NCBI GenBank assembly: GCA_903825015.1
Contig: CAIJYZ010000021.1
Coordinates: 1 to 38,783 of the forward strand
Direction: 5' to 3'
DNA: 38,783 nt
From: an uncultured Actinomycetes bacterium
Lineage (GTDB): Bacteria > Actinomycetota > Actinomycetes > Nanopelagicales > Nanopelagicaceae
A model generated the notes under the pieces. That model searched no databases. It was not told the origin of the DNA and saw nothing but the letters and a program-made list of their open reading frames with translations. Shown here piece after piece: positions 22,927 through 31,639 of the stretch (position 1 is the first letter of the stretch; each line of letters begins with the position of its first letter). The position numbers and the translations under genes are program-made.

Positions 22927-25391
22927 TTTTTTCCTCCGGATCGAGTTAATGAGTAAGAAATCGCTGCAAACACAATGAGTAGTCCTTGGAATAAATACTG
23001 CCAGCTCTGTGAAAGATCTAAGAAAACGCAGGCATTCAATACTTGCACCATTAAAACCGAACCAAGCAAGCTACCTAAGAAGGAACCACGACCACCAAGC
23101 AGACTAGTTCCACCCAAAACCACGGCTGTTATTGATTGCAAGGTATAACTACTGCCTTGTGCGGGGTCTCCTAAACCAATCAATCCCATAATAATTATCG
23201 CTCCAATTGCGGCAAATAGAGCAGATGCTACATATGCGCCAATGATTGTTCGATTGATGTTTACGCCTAATCTGCGAGCAGACTCTTCATCAGATCCAGC
23301 AGCACGCAAACGAACGCCCCAATTTGTGCGGCGAATAAGGACTTCAAAGACTATTGCTGCCGCCACCAAAATGATGAAGGTATTAGGGACAGGACCGATT
23401 TTAGTTAGAAGCAAATCGGTGAATGTTGCATTGAAATATCCTCCAGGAGAAGGGCGTAATAAAAAGCCAATTCCAATTAAAGCGATGTATACGGTCAAAG
23501 TTCCAGCAACCGGGGTGAAATTGGCAAAGCGAATCAGAGATCCGTTAATCACGCCGATCAAAATTGCCAGGATAAATATCAAAATAAATCCAGCAATCAT
23601 TATCGGTAAGGACTTACCATCATTAATAAAGAAGGATCCGACCACTAGCAGCACACCCGAAGCCGGCCCTACCGACAAGTCAATGCCACCAGTCATCAAA
23701 ACAATAGTTTGACCGAGTGCAATAAATCCAAGCCCAGTACCTAGGCCAAGAACGGCGTTAATGTTGTACGAACCAAAATACATATTATTTTTAGAGAAGA
23801 TAAAAAGACCAAGAAGAACAATCATGGCCGTGAGAACTACTGGAGGAAGAAAATCCGAACGTAAAATTTGAAGGCGGCGACGAGTTTTTTCAGTGAGCTG
23901 ACTTTCTTCGGTAGTCTTTAATTTTGTAGAACTCACTGCCGCGGCAACCATTTTAGTTTCGGTTATTTCGTCGCCTTCAAGGGTGCTGACAATATGACCA
24001 CGAGACATTACATAGACGCGATCACATAAACCTTCGAGCTCCTTGGTATCCGAGGAGTTAACAATGACAGGAATACCGCTCTCGGCAACTTCTCGTAAAA
24101 TCTTGTAGATCTCAGCGCGAGCTCCAACATCCACGCCTTGAGTTGGTTCATCGGCAATGATCAATATTGGATCCGAGAGTAGAGATCTAGACATAACAAT
24201 CTTTTGTTGATTTCCGCCAGAGAGTGCAGATACATCGGCATCCATGGATGGCGCTTTTACGTCGATGGACTGCAAAGAAGCGAGTACTAGATTTATCTCT
24301 TTTTTGCGGCTAACAAAAATTCCGCTGGTTAGTTTGTTAAGTGCATTAACTGCAGCATTTTCTCGAACAGATAGCGACATCATTAAACCTTCGCCATGAC
24401 GGTCAGATGGCATATAGGCAGCTTTGTTTAACAACTGCTTTCCAGTTGTTGGTTCTCCATTTATCTCGATACTCCCCGAAAACCTGTCGAGGCCTGCAAT
24501 TGCGCGCAGAAGTTGGCTCTGGCCATTGCCAACTACGCCAGAAATACCAACGATTTCACCTTTATTAGCCGTTAAAGAGATGTTCTGGAATTCGCCCCCG
24601 GAAATATTGTGGACCTTGAAAAACTCCTTATCGGAGAGGTGGCCACCATGTTTTGGAGGAAAAGTTGATTCAAGTTCACGACCAACAATCATGGTCATGA
24701 TTTCATCATCTGAGATATCTGCAATCTCTTTAACGCCGCGCCATTTTCCATCTCGAAGGACTGTCACTCGATTGGCAAGTTCACGAACTTCAGCCAATCG
24801 GTGAGTGATATAAACAACGGAGGTGCCAGATGCAGCAATCTTTTTAATACGGTCAAAAAGAATCTCTACAGATTCTTGGCCAAGTGGCGCTGTGGGTTCA
24901 TCTAAAATTAAAACTTTTGGGTTCACGGCAAATGCTTTTGCTAGATCTAATAAGTGTTGTTGGGCAATAGTGAGATTTTCTACACGATCTTTAATACTTA
25001 CAGTGAATCCAAAATCATCAAGAATCTTGCGCATAGTTGCGTCAATGCTGCCCTCAGATTGAAGGAACTTGTCAGGCACAGAGATACGTATATTTTCTTC
25101 AATGGAAAGATCTGGGAGCACAGCGGGGTGTTGGTGAACAATGGCCAATCCCAGTTCTGTTGCTTGGTGTGGAGTTAGCGAGTTAATCTCCTCGCCGCAA
25201 ATTTCAATTGAACCGCTATCGCGTTGGAGAGTTCCGGAGGCAATATTCATAAGTGTTGACTTGCCTGCGCCATTTTCCCCAAGCAGCGCGTGAATCTCAC
25301 CGGCACGCACCTCCAGTGATACATCTTGGAGAGCTGCCACGCCAGCGAAGCTCTTCGAAATATTCGAGAGGATTAAGGGAGAGCGTGACAC
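22923..25391 (-). CDS. CUT2/ribose-type sugar ABC transporter, tandem ATPase domains fused to permease
   Basis: N-terminal RbsA-like tandem NBDs (GENGAGKST; LSGGNQQKIVMSRSL, ADEPTQGVDVGA), then RbsC-like permease (GQTIVLMTGGIDLSVG, VLGGTSLLGGRGS) in one 822-aa ORF with GTG start. Confidence 0.9.
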   Translation of the reverse strand: MSRSPLILSNISKSFAGVAALQDVSLEVRAGEIHALLGENGAGKSTLMNIASGTLQRDSGSIEICGEEINSLTPHQATELGLAIVHQHPAVLPDLSIEENIRISVPDKFLQSEGSIDATMRKILDDFGFTVSIKDRVENLTIAQQHLLDLAKAFAVNPKVLILDEPTAPLGQESVEILFDRIKKIAASGTSVVYITHRLAEVRELANRVTVLRDGKWRGVKEIADISDDEIMTMIVGRELESTFPPKHGGHLSDKEFFKVHNISGGEFQNISLTANKGEIVGISGVVGNGQSQLLRAIAGLDRFSGSIEINGEPTTGKQLLNKAAYMPSDRHGEGLMMSLSVRENAAVNALNKLTSGIFVSRKKEINLVLASLQSIDVKAPSMDADVSALSGGNQQKIVMSRSLLSDPILIIADEPTQGVDVGARAEIYKILREVAESGIPVIVNSSDTKELEGLCDRVYVMSRGHIVSTLEGDEITETKMVAAAVSSTKLKTTEESQLTEKTRRRLQILRSDFLPPVVLTAMIVLLGLFIFSKNNMYFGSYNINAVLGLGTGLGFIALGQTIVLMTGGIDLSVGPASGVLLVVGSFFINDGKSLPIMIAGFILIFILAILIGVINGSLIRFANFTPVAGTLTVYIALIGIGFLLRPSPGGYFNATFTDLLLTKIGPVPNTFIILVAAAIVFEVLIRRTNWGVRLRAAGSDEESARRLGVNINRTIIGAYVASALFAAIGAIIIMGLIGLGDPAQGSSYTLQSITAVVLGGTSLLGGRGSFLGSLLGSVLMVQVLNACVFLDLSQSWQYLFQGLLIVFAAISYSLTRSGGKK

Positions 25392-25428
25392 GTATTCACC
25401 TATTTCTACTTGTGCTTACAGTGGAAAA

Positions 25429-25462
25429 TCAGATTGGCCGCCACTTAAAGCGGCCAATCTGA
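25429..25462 (-). terminator. Intercistronic hairpin between SBP and ABC-fusion genes
   Basis: 13-bp perfect stem TCAGATTGGCCGC / GCGGCCAATCTGA, followed on the minus strand by TTTT. Confidence 0.7.
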
Positions 25463-25497
25463 CTTATATTCCGAACTTACTTTACTTTCTAATCAGC

Positions 25498-26586
25498 TTA
25501 GTTAGTCTTCAACTTAGCTTGAGCATCTCCGGACATCTTTGCAGAGAGATAAACATCTCCAGGAAGATCTTTACGGCACTGGACAGCAGAAGGCTTTCCA
25601 GAGACTGAATCTTCGAACAAAGTTGATGGGTAGGCTTTATTTGTTGGCTTCTTTCCACCAGTTGCAAGAGCGACAGCCCACTGTACGGCCAAACGTGAAT
25701 GGTCGTTCTGAGTTGAAATTGTCATCATCTTGAAGTTTGGCTGAGTTGCCTTGTTATCTTGGTAGAAGCAGCCGAGAACGTTTCCATCTGAGCCTGCAAT
25801 TGCAGGAACTTTCCAACCTGAATCAACTGCAGCCTGAAGAGCTGAAACAATTGATGGGCCGAAGTCAGTTGTAATGACATCGATTTGTGGGTACTTAGCG
25901 ATTGCAGCAGTAAGAACTTCTTGAGCCTTACCTGGATCCCAGTTAGTAACTTCAAATGGTTGTGCACCAATGAACTTGTACTTTGGATCATTTCCTAGAA
26001 CGCTCTTAAGTCCCTTTGCTTCATCTGCACCTTGGCTGTTACCAGCTGGTCCAGATAGTGAAAGGATATTTCCACCGTTTGGAAGATTCTTCTTAATCCA
26101 TTCGCCCCATAGCTTTCCAGCCAAGACGAAATCTGAACCTACAAACATGTTGTAATCCTTGCCTGCAGTTCCACCTGGAGCTACGCGATAAGGAACAGTT
26201 ACAACACCAGCTTTATAAGCTGAGCGAAGAGCTGGAAGCATTGCTTGACCAGCATCTGGGAATACAACTAGAGCCTTTACGCCCTTAGCAACCATTCCCT
26301 TAATATCTGAAATTGACTTGTCTGTCTTGCCCTGTCCGTCTGCGTAGTAAAGCTTTGTAACGCTTGGACATAGTTTAACTTCTTCACGAACAGCAGCTGT
26401 TGTGACAAGACGCCATGAGTTTCCACCAAATCCATCGGTGAATCCCATTGTAATTTTCTTTGAGCCGCACCATGAAGGGAGGGCAGCATGTGCTGATGAA
26501 ACTGCGACAAAGCTAGTTGAAACAGTTAATGCTGCAACTGCGATAGCGCTCGCAACTAAACTGGCCCGGGATTTTAAGCGTATCAA
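25498..26586 (-). CDS. Sugar ABC transporter substrate-binding protein (periplasmic-binding/LacI fold, CUT2 type)
   Basis: Signal peptide (AVAALTVSTSFVAVSSAHA), DISDIKGMVAKGVKALVVFPDAG-type PBP fold, context. Confidence 0.88.
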   Translation of the reverse strand: MIRLKSRASLVASAIAVAALTVSTSFVAVSSAHAALPSWCGSKKITMGFTDGFGGNSWRLVTTAAVREEVKLCPSVTKLYYADGQGKTDKSISDIKGMVAKGVKALVVFPDAGQAMLPALRSAYKAGVVTVPYRVAPGGTAGKDYNMFVGSDFVLAGKLWGEWIKKNLPNGGNILSLSGPAGNSQGADEAKGLKSVLGNDPKYKFIGAQPFEVTNWDPGKAQEVLTAAIAKYPQIDVITTDFGPSIVSALQAAVDSGWKVPAIAGSDGNVLGCFYQDNKATQPNFKMMTISTQNDHSRLAVQWAVALATGGKKPTNKAYPSTLFEDSVSGKPSAVQCRKDLPGDVYLSAKMSGDAQAKLKTN

Positions 26587-26657
26587 GTTTTTTCCTTTCT
26601 CAGATGTGCGGCATACATTGACGCACTTTCGACGTTCTTGCGAGGTCGAAACTTAAT

Positions 26658-27668
26658 TTAGACAGGTTGCAGTTTCCTGTCTGATTTCTTGAATGAGAAA
26701 TTCGTTGATTTCCAATTCACTGCATAGAGAGCAATACCAAGCATTAAAGATATTGAAATAACAATTGTGCGTACCCCATAAGGAACGCCGAGCGAAAGTA
26801 CAAACATATCTAGCTGCTTTAGAAATAGAGCGGCGAGGGCTGAAGCTGCAGGAAATCCTCGCCCACCAAGTAGTGAAGTTCCACCGAGCACGACGATGGC
26901 CACAGATGGCAATACATAATCATCACCCTGATAAGCCGTTGGTTGGGAGATCACTCCTCCAAGAATAACTCCGGCTGAGCAGTAGAGAATTTGGGCAGCG
27001 ACATAGGCACCGATTTGATATCGAACTATCTTCAATCCAGTTGCATGAGCCGCGCGTGGATTTGCGCCAACTGCCTCAAAGCGACGACCTATCACGGTGC
27101 GCTTCAACAATATTGTTACGACGACTGCAAAAATAATTCCAAAGTAAAGAGAGTGCGGTAATCCCAAGATTTTGTTATTGGTGAAATGTGAAAGTCGATC
27201 TGTTGTGCGTCGTGGGCTGCCTCCTGAAAGTGCCATCATGACGCCATAAAGAAGTGCATTCACTCCAAGTGTTGCAACAATTGAATTTAACTTTGTCTTT
27301 GTGACAAGAAAACCATTAATTAATCCGGTGATTATTGCTGCGCCAAAGGCTGCTCCCACTGCAGGTATTAGACGATCATCGTGACGATCTGGACCCCATG
27401 TGACGATTACTACAGTTAAAGAAACTGCCCCTGCAACCGAAAGATCGATTCCGCCTTGTTGTACAACAAGTGTTTGCCCAAGGCCGATGATTGCCAAACA
27501 AGCTGCAAATGGGAGCATTCCCATTTGCGCGATTTTGCTCACACTAGTTGGAGCAAGAACTGCACTAGCGACATAGAGAATGATGGTTCCAGCGAGCACA
27601 GTCTTCATTCCTCGCGAAATTTGAAGGCGTGCTGAACGCTTCAATTCACGGATTTGTGTCGTGCTCAT
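26658..27668 (-). CDS. ABC transporter permease (RbsC-like, stand-alone)
   Basis: GLGQTLVVQQGGIDLSVAGAVSL, VLGGTSLLGGRG; start MSTTQIRELKRS with SD AAGGAG. Confidence 0.9.
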   Translation of the reverse strand: MSTTQIRELKRSARLQISRGMKTVLAGTIILYVASAVLAPTSVSKIAQMGMLPFAACLAIIGLGQTLVVQQGGIDLSVAGAVSLTVVIVTWGPDRHDDRLIPAVGAAFGAAIITGLINGFLVTKTKLNSIVATLGVNALLYGVMMALSGGSPRRTTDRLSHFTNNKILGLPHSLYFGIIFAVVVTILLKRTVIGRRFEAVGANPRAAHATGLKIVRYQIGAYVAAQILYCSAGVILGGVISQPTAYQGDDYVLPSVAIVVLGGTSLLGGRGFPAASALAALFLKQLDMFVLSLGVPYGVRTIVISISLMLGIALYAVNWKSTNFSFKKSDRKLQPV

Positions 27669-27731
27669 TGAGATCTCCTTCCCTTTGTAAAGTGAGACTG
27701 TACATAATCCCAAGGTGCGTTAACAAGGACT

Positions 27732-28634
27732 TTATATAACGTTTTCATCAAGATTTTGGATAAAGCGGAAAAGGCTCGCCATATCTTGAGCCTCATATCC
27801 CGCGCTCGCAGCTTGCTGGTACAGCTCGGCGATGCCTGAGGCCGCGCGTAAATCGACTCCGCTCTCCTTGCCAAGGCCCAGGATTAACCCCAGATCCTTG
27901 CCCACAGTGTCGATTCGCATTGCCACTGGCGCAGAGGTGTCTAAGAATGCTGCACGCTTATATTTAACAAAGGGGGCTGCGACCACACTTTCCTCTAAAA
28001 CATCATAGGCGGCAGATGCTTCAATGCCATTGGCAGTTGCTAGCGCTAAAGCTTCGCTGACGGCGGCGTTGAGGGAATGAACAATGAGATTGACTGCAAG
28101 CTTCATTGCTTGGCCAGCACCAGCTTGGCCAATGAACGCTGTCTTCTTAGCAAAAGCTGAAAAAACAGGACGTGCTTGATCAATAGTTGATTCATCTCCA
28201 CTAGCCATTACAAGTAGCTGATGGGCCGCAATCGTTGCAACACTTCCAGATACTGGTGCATCAATAAATGAAAGCTTCTTTGATGCAAGAGCTTTTGATA
28301 ACGCATGAGCGCTTTCGACTCCGCTTGTTCCCATGTCAACAATAATGAGATTGCTTTTTGCATCTTCCAAAACATTAGGGTCGTCTAATAAGACTGATTG
28401 AGTAACTACACCATTAGTAAATACGCAAATTGCAAGATCCGCGTTTTCTAAAGCAGTCTTTGACGTTAGCGAAACAGAAAGATTTGAAGAATTAATCTCC
28501 ATTGCAAGTTGCTCAGCCACAGAGTGGTTTCGATTCCAAATTGTAACTTGATAACCAGCTGCAACTAGTTCTTTAGTCATAGCTGAACCCATTTTGCCAA
28601 TACCTAGTACTGCAACAGATTTTATATTAGACAT
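27732..28634 (-). CDS. NAD(P)-dependent beta-hydroxyacid dehydrogenase (3-HIBADH/6PGDH-like)
   Basis: VLGIGKMGSAMTKELVAAGYQVTIWNR, DAPVSGS, GAGQAMKLAVNLI catalytic Lys region. Confidence 0.9.
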   Translation of the reverse strand: MSNIKSVAVLGIGKMGSAMTKELVAAGYQVTIWNRNHSVAEQLAMEINSSNLSVSLTSKTALENADLAICVFTNGVVTQSVLLDDPNVLEDAKSNLIIVDMGTSGVESAHALSKALASKKLSFIDAPVSGSVATIAAHQLLVMASGDESTIDQARPVFSAFAKKTAFIGQAGAGQAMKLAVNLIVHSLNAAVSEALALATANGIEASAAYDVLEESVVAAPFVKYKRAAFLDTSAPVAMRIDTVGKDLGLILGLGKESGVDLRAASGIAELYQQAASAGYEAQDMASLFRFIQNLDENVI

Positions 28635-29691
28635 TTTGTGGGGTTACCAAAATCTTTCCAGTAGCTTTACCAGAGGTAAGCGCTTCAAATGCAGCGTTAA
28701 TATCTTCTAACGAATAGATTCGATCGGTTAGCAGTTTAGCAACAGTTCCAGAAGCCAATAGCGCCAATGCATCTGGCATATCGTCTTTACATACGTGTGC
28801 AACGGTTGTCTGTAATACAACTTCGCGGAGTACGGCATCTGTGAAGGGAAAATCTTGTGGGGTTTTATTTAGGCCCATAAGCATCAAGGTTCCACCTCGC
28901 TTAGTTAGTGCAAGTCCACGTGCAGCAGCACCTGGTGCACCGGAAGTCTCAAAGACAACATCTGCGCCGGCGGGGAAAAGTAGCTTAATTTCTGCAGGAG
29001 TAATTTCAGGAGTGATTAAAATTGTATTTTCTGCTCCTAGTTGGCTCGCTACGTCTAAACGTTGTTGACTAATATCCATAGCAATTACTTTGACGCCGTA
29101 ACTTTGTAGGGCCACGCAAACGAAGGATCCAATCGCCCCCGCACCAAGCAAGATCACTTGATCACCTTTTTTTACTCCGGCGCGACGTACTCCATGAATA
29201 CCTACAGCTAATGGTTGAGTTAATGCAGCGCTTTCATCGGTCACATCGTCAGGAATTAGAACACAAATATCCTTTGGAGCCACCACATATTCAGCTAGTC
29301 CTCCATGAATACTTAAACCTAATGTGTAGTAGTGATCGCACAAATTTGTTCGACCTTCTTTGCATCGAGAACATTTTCCACACGAAACACCTGCACCACA
29401 TGCAATTCTCTTGCCTAACATTTCTTGTGCTTCAGACCCTGCTTCGACAACTTTCCCAATGAATTCGTGTCCCAAAATTGTTGCGCCTACGTGATTGCTA
29501 TTTGGGTGTGCTGTCTTTAGCGGGACCATCGTTGAACTCTTTGCAAACTCAGATGCATCGGTGCCGCAAAGGCCGTTGTACTTTACGTGCACCAATACAT
29601 CGTTAGGGCCTAAAGTATTTGGCTTTGGAAAATCCTCTATCCGAAGATCACCAATTGCATACAAAACTGCTGCGCGCATTGTTGATGACAT
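28627..29691 (-). CDS. Zinc-dependent MDR alcohol dehydrogenase
   Basis: GLCGTDASEF, GHEFIGKVVEAG, structural zinc CGAGVSCGKCSRCKEGRTNLC. Confidence 0.88.
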   Translation of the reverse strand: MSSTMRAAVLYAIGDLRIEDFPKPNTLGPNDVLVHVKYNGLCGTDASEFAKSSTMVPLKTAHPNSNHVGATILGHEFIGKVVEAGSEAQEMLGKRIACGAGVSCGKCSRCKEGRTNLCDHYYTLGLSIHGGLAEYVVAPKDICVLIPDDVTDESAALTQPLAVGIHGVRRAGVKKGDQVILLGAGAIGSFVCVALQSYGVKVIAMDISQQRLDVASQLGAENTILITPEITPAEIKLLFPAGADVVFETSGAPGAAARGLALTKRGGTLMLMGLNKTPQDFPFTDAVLREVVLQTTVAHVCKDDMPDALALLASGTVAKLLTDRIYSLEDINAAFEALTSGKATGKILVTPQNV

Positions 29692-30668
29692 TACTTACCT
29701 GAATTCGTAACATGAACTTTAACTTGGCTTTTATCACTCAACACTTTTTGGTACGCCTTATCAGCATCTGCAATATCAAATGTAGAAGTTACTAGTTTCG
29801 AAAGATCAAGGTTTGTACGTGATAAGAAACGGATTGTCTCTGGCCATACACCCGGAGATCCGATGATTCCTCGTACTTGAAGTTCCTTAGACTGAATTAA
29901 ACCCATCTCCGTAGGCGCTTTGCCACCGACGCTTATTCCAATAATTACAACACGTCCGTGGAAAGAAGCGACTTCAAGTGTTGCTGCCATTGCATCTGGA
30001 CGACCGCTTGCATCAATAACTACTGTTGCTCCGACGCCTTTAGTGGCCTCCAGAACAGCTTCTTTTGTGTTCTGAGTAAGAGGATCTACGACAACATCAG
30101 CGCCAAGGCTTAGGGCAATCTGTGCTCGGGCTGCTGAAGGTTCAATAACAATAACCCGCGCACCTTTAGCCGCTGATGCAGCAATAACTCCAAGACCTAT
30201 GGGCCCTGCACCAAATACTGCGACGGTGTCACTTGCATCCATATTGTCTGCACGTACTGTTGCGTAGTAGCCACAACTAAATGGTTCTACAAGTGCGCCT
30301 TGCGTCCATGAAACGTTTTCAGGAAGTTTGTGCAACCAATCAGCTTTAGCAATAAAGAATTCAGCCATCGCACCACTGATACTGAAACCAAAGTGCTCTT
30401 GACCGATAACACATTCACCCACCACGCGATCGCCGGCAATGAATTTGGAGACTTTGCTTCCAACTTCCATAACCTCTGCAGACCATTCATGACCTGGGAT
30501 GATTGGATATTGAAATGGGATGATGTATCGACCTTCTAGAAGTTCGATATCAGAGTGACAAATGCCTACTGAGCGACTGGCAAGCAGTACTTCATCATCG
30601 GCAATTTTGGGAATGGCAATCTCATTAACTGCCATGACGTTTGGTGACATGAATTGAAGTGCTTTCAT
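29691..30668 (-). CDS. MDR dehydrogenase lacking the structural-zinc Cys cluster
   Basis: GICHSDIELLEG, GHEWSAEV, FGAGPIGLGVIAA; no CxxCxxCx7C segment. Confidence 0.85.
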   Translation of the reverse strand: MKALQFMSPNVMAVNEIAIPKIADDEVLLASRSVGICHSDIELLEGRYIIPFQYPIIPGHEWSAEVMEVGSKVSKFIAGDRVVGECVIGQEHFGFSISGAMAEFFIAKADWLHKLPENVSWTQGALVEPFSCGYYATVRADNMDASDTVAVFGAGPIGLGVIAASAAKGARVIVIEPSAARAQIALSLGADVVVDPLTQNTKEAVLEATKGVGATVVIDASGRPDAMAATLEVASFHGRVVIIGISVGGKAPTEMGLIQSKELQVRGIIGSPGVWPETIRFLSRTNLDLSKLVTSTFDIADADKAYQKVLSDKSQVKVHVTNSGK

Positions 30669-30712
30669 TTTTCTCGCTCGATTCTTAAGTAGGTATAAAA
30701 TATGGGTAATTT

Positions 30713-31495
30713 TTAAACTAGGACCATTCCGCCATCAATCATGATGGTCTGTCCTGTCATGTAATCCGAGTCTTTGGAAGCTAGAAATAGCGCCATTCCT
30801 TGAAGGTCCTCGGGAGTAGCGGAGCGTCCTCGTAATATTCCTGCGGCAAACTCTTCAGTTGCTTGGCCAGGGCGTTCAGACATTCCCATCTCCATTAAAT
30901 CTTTATCGAGATCAATCCATAGCGGAGTATCAACGACACCCGGAGCAAAAGAGTTGCACGTGATGTTGTGCTCAGCTAATCCTCGAGCAGTGGCTTGAGT
31001 AAGAGCGTTCACTGCGAACTTACTTGCGCAGTAGGGAGCAAATGCAGGATAACCTTGGCGTCCTGCAATTGATGCCGTATTAATAATCTTGCCGCTCTTT
31101 TGCGCGATCATGTACTTGCCACCTTCTTGCGTACAAATTAGTACACCAAGCCCATTTACATTCATGATGGCGTTCCAATTTTCCTCGGTGACTTCCATTA
31201 GATGCATCGGCTTGTTAAATCCGGCATTGTTAAAGAGGACATCGAGCGAGCCCGACCAATCCACAAATTTCTTAAAGGCATCTCTTACTTGATCGCGCTT
31301 TGAGACATCGGCGGTTAAGGCGATTGCCTGCCCACCATTGTCTTTTATGTATTTGGCGACGAGTTCAGCAGCTTCTGTGTTGAGATCGCAGACTCCGACC
31401 TTTGCTCCTTCTTGCCCAAAAATGCGGGCAAAGCCAGCACCGATTCCGCTGCCAGCGCCGGTCACAATGATGCTTTTTCCCGAGACTCGACCCAT
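30713..31495 (-). CDS. Short-chain dehydrogenase/reductase (classical SDR)
   Basis: VTGAGSGIGAGFA, NNAGFN, YCASKFAVNALTQATA, MTGQTIMIDGGMVLV; start MGRVSGKS with SD GGAG. Confidence 0.92.
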   Translation of the reverse strand: MGRVSGKSIIVTGAGSGIGAGFARIFGQEGAKVGVCDLNTEAAELVAKYIKDNGGQAIALTADVSKRDQVRDAFKKFVDWSGSLDVLFNNAGFNKPMHLMEVTEENWNAIMNVNGLGVLICTQEGGKYMIAQKSGKIINTASIAGRQGYPAFAPYCASKFAVNALTQATARGLAEHNITCNSFAPGVVDTPLWIDLDKDLMEMGMSERPGQATEEFAAGILRGRSATPEDLQGMALFLASKDSDYMTGQTIMIDGGMVLV

Positions 31496-31592
31496 AATAA
31501 ACTCCAATGTTTGTTGGGACTGCTCCTAAAAGTTTGGCACTATAGGTTCAAGGCGTCAAGTGTCAGAGAACGATATCGCCAATATCTTGTCT

Positions 31593-31612
31593 TTATGTGT
31601 AGTCTCACATAA
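31593..31612. promoter_or_regulatory. Crp/FNR (GlxR)-like operator
   Basis: Perfect palindrome TTATGTG-TAGTCT-CACATAA in the divergent SDR/PRISE intergenic region; matches TGTG-N6-CACA. Confidence 0.65.
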
Positions 31613-31639
31613 CATCACTTCCCTAGAGAGATCAATTGA

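Noticed and set aside
23242-23712. 156-aa plus-strand ORF opposite the permease domain
   Set aside because: Compositional artefact of hydrophobic codons on the other strand.
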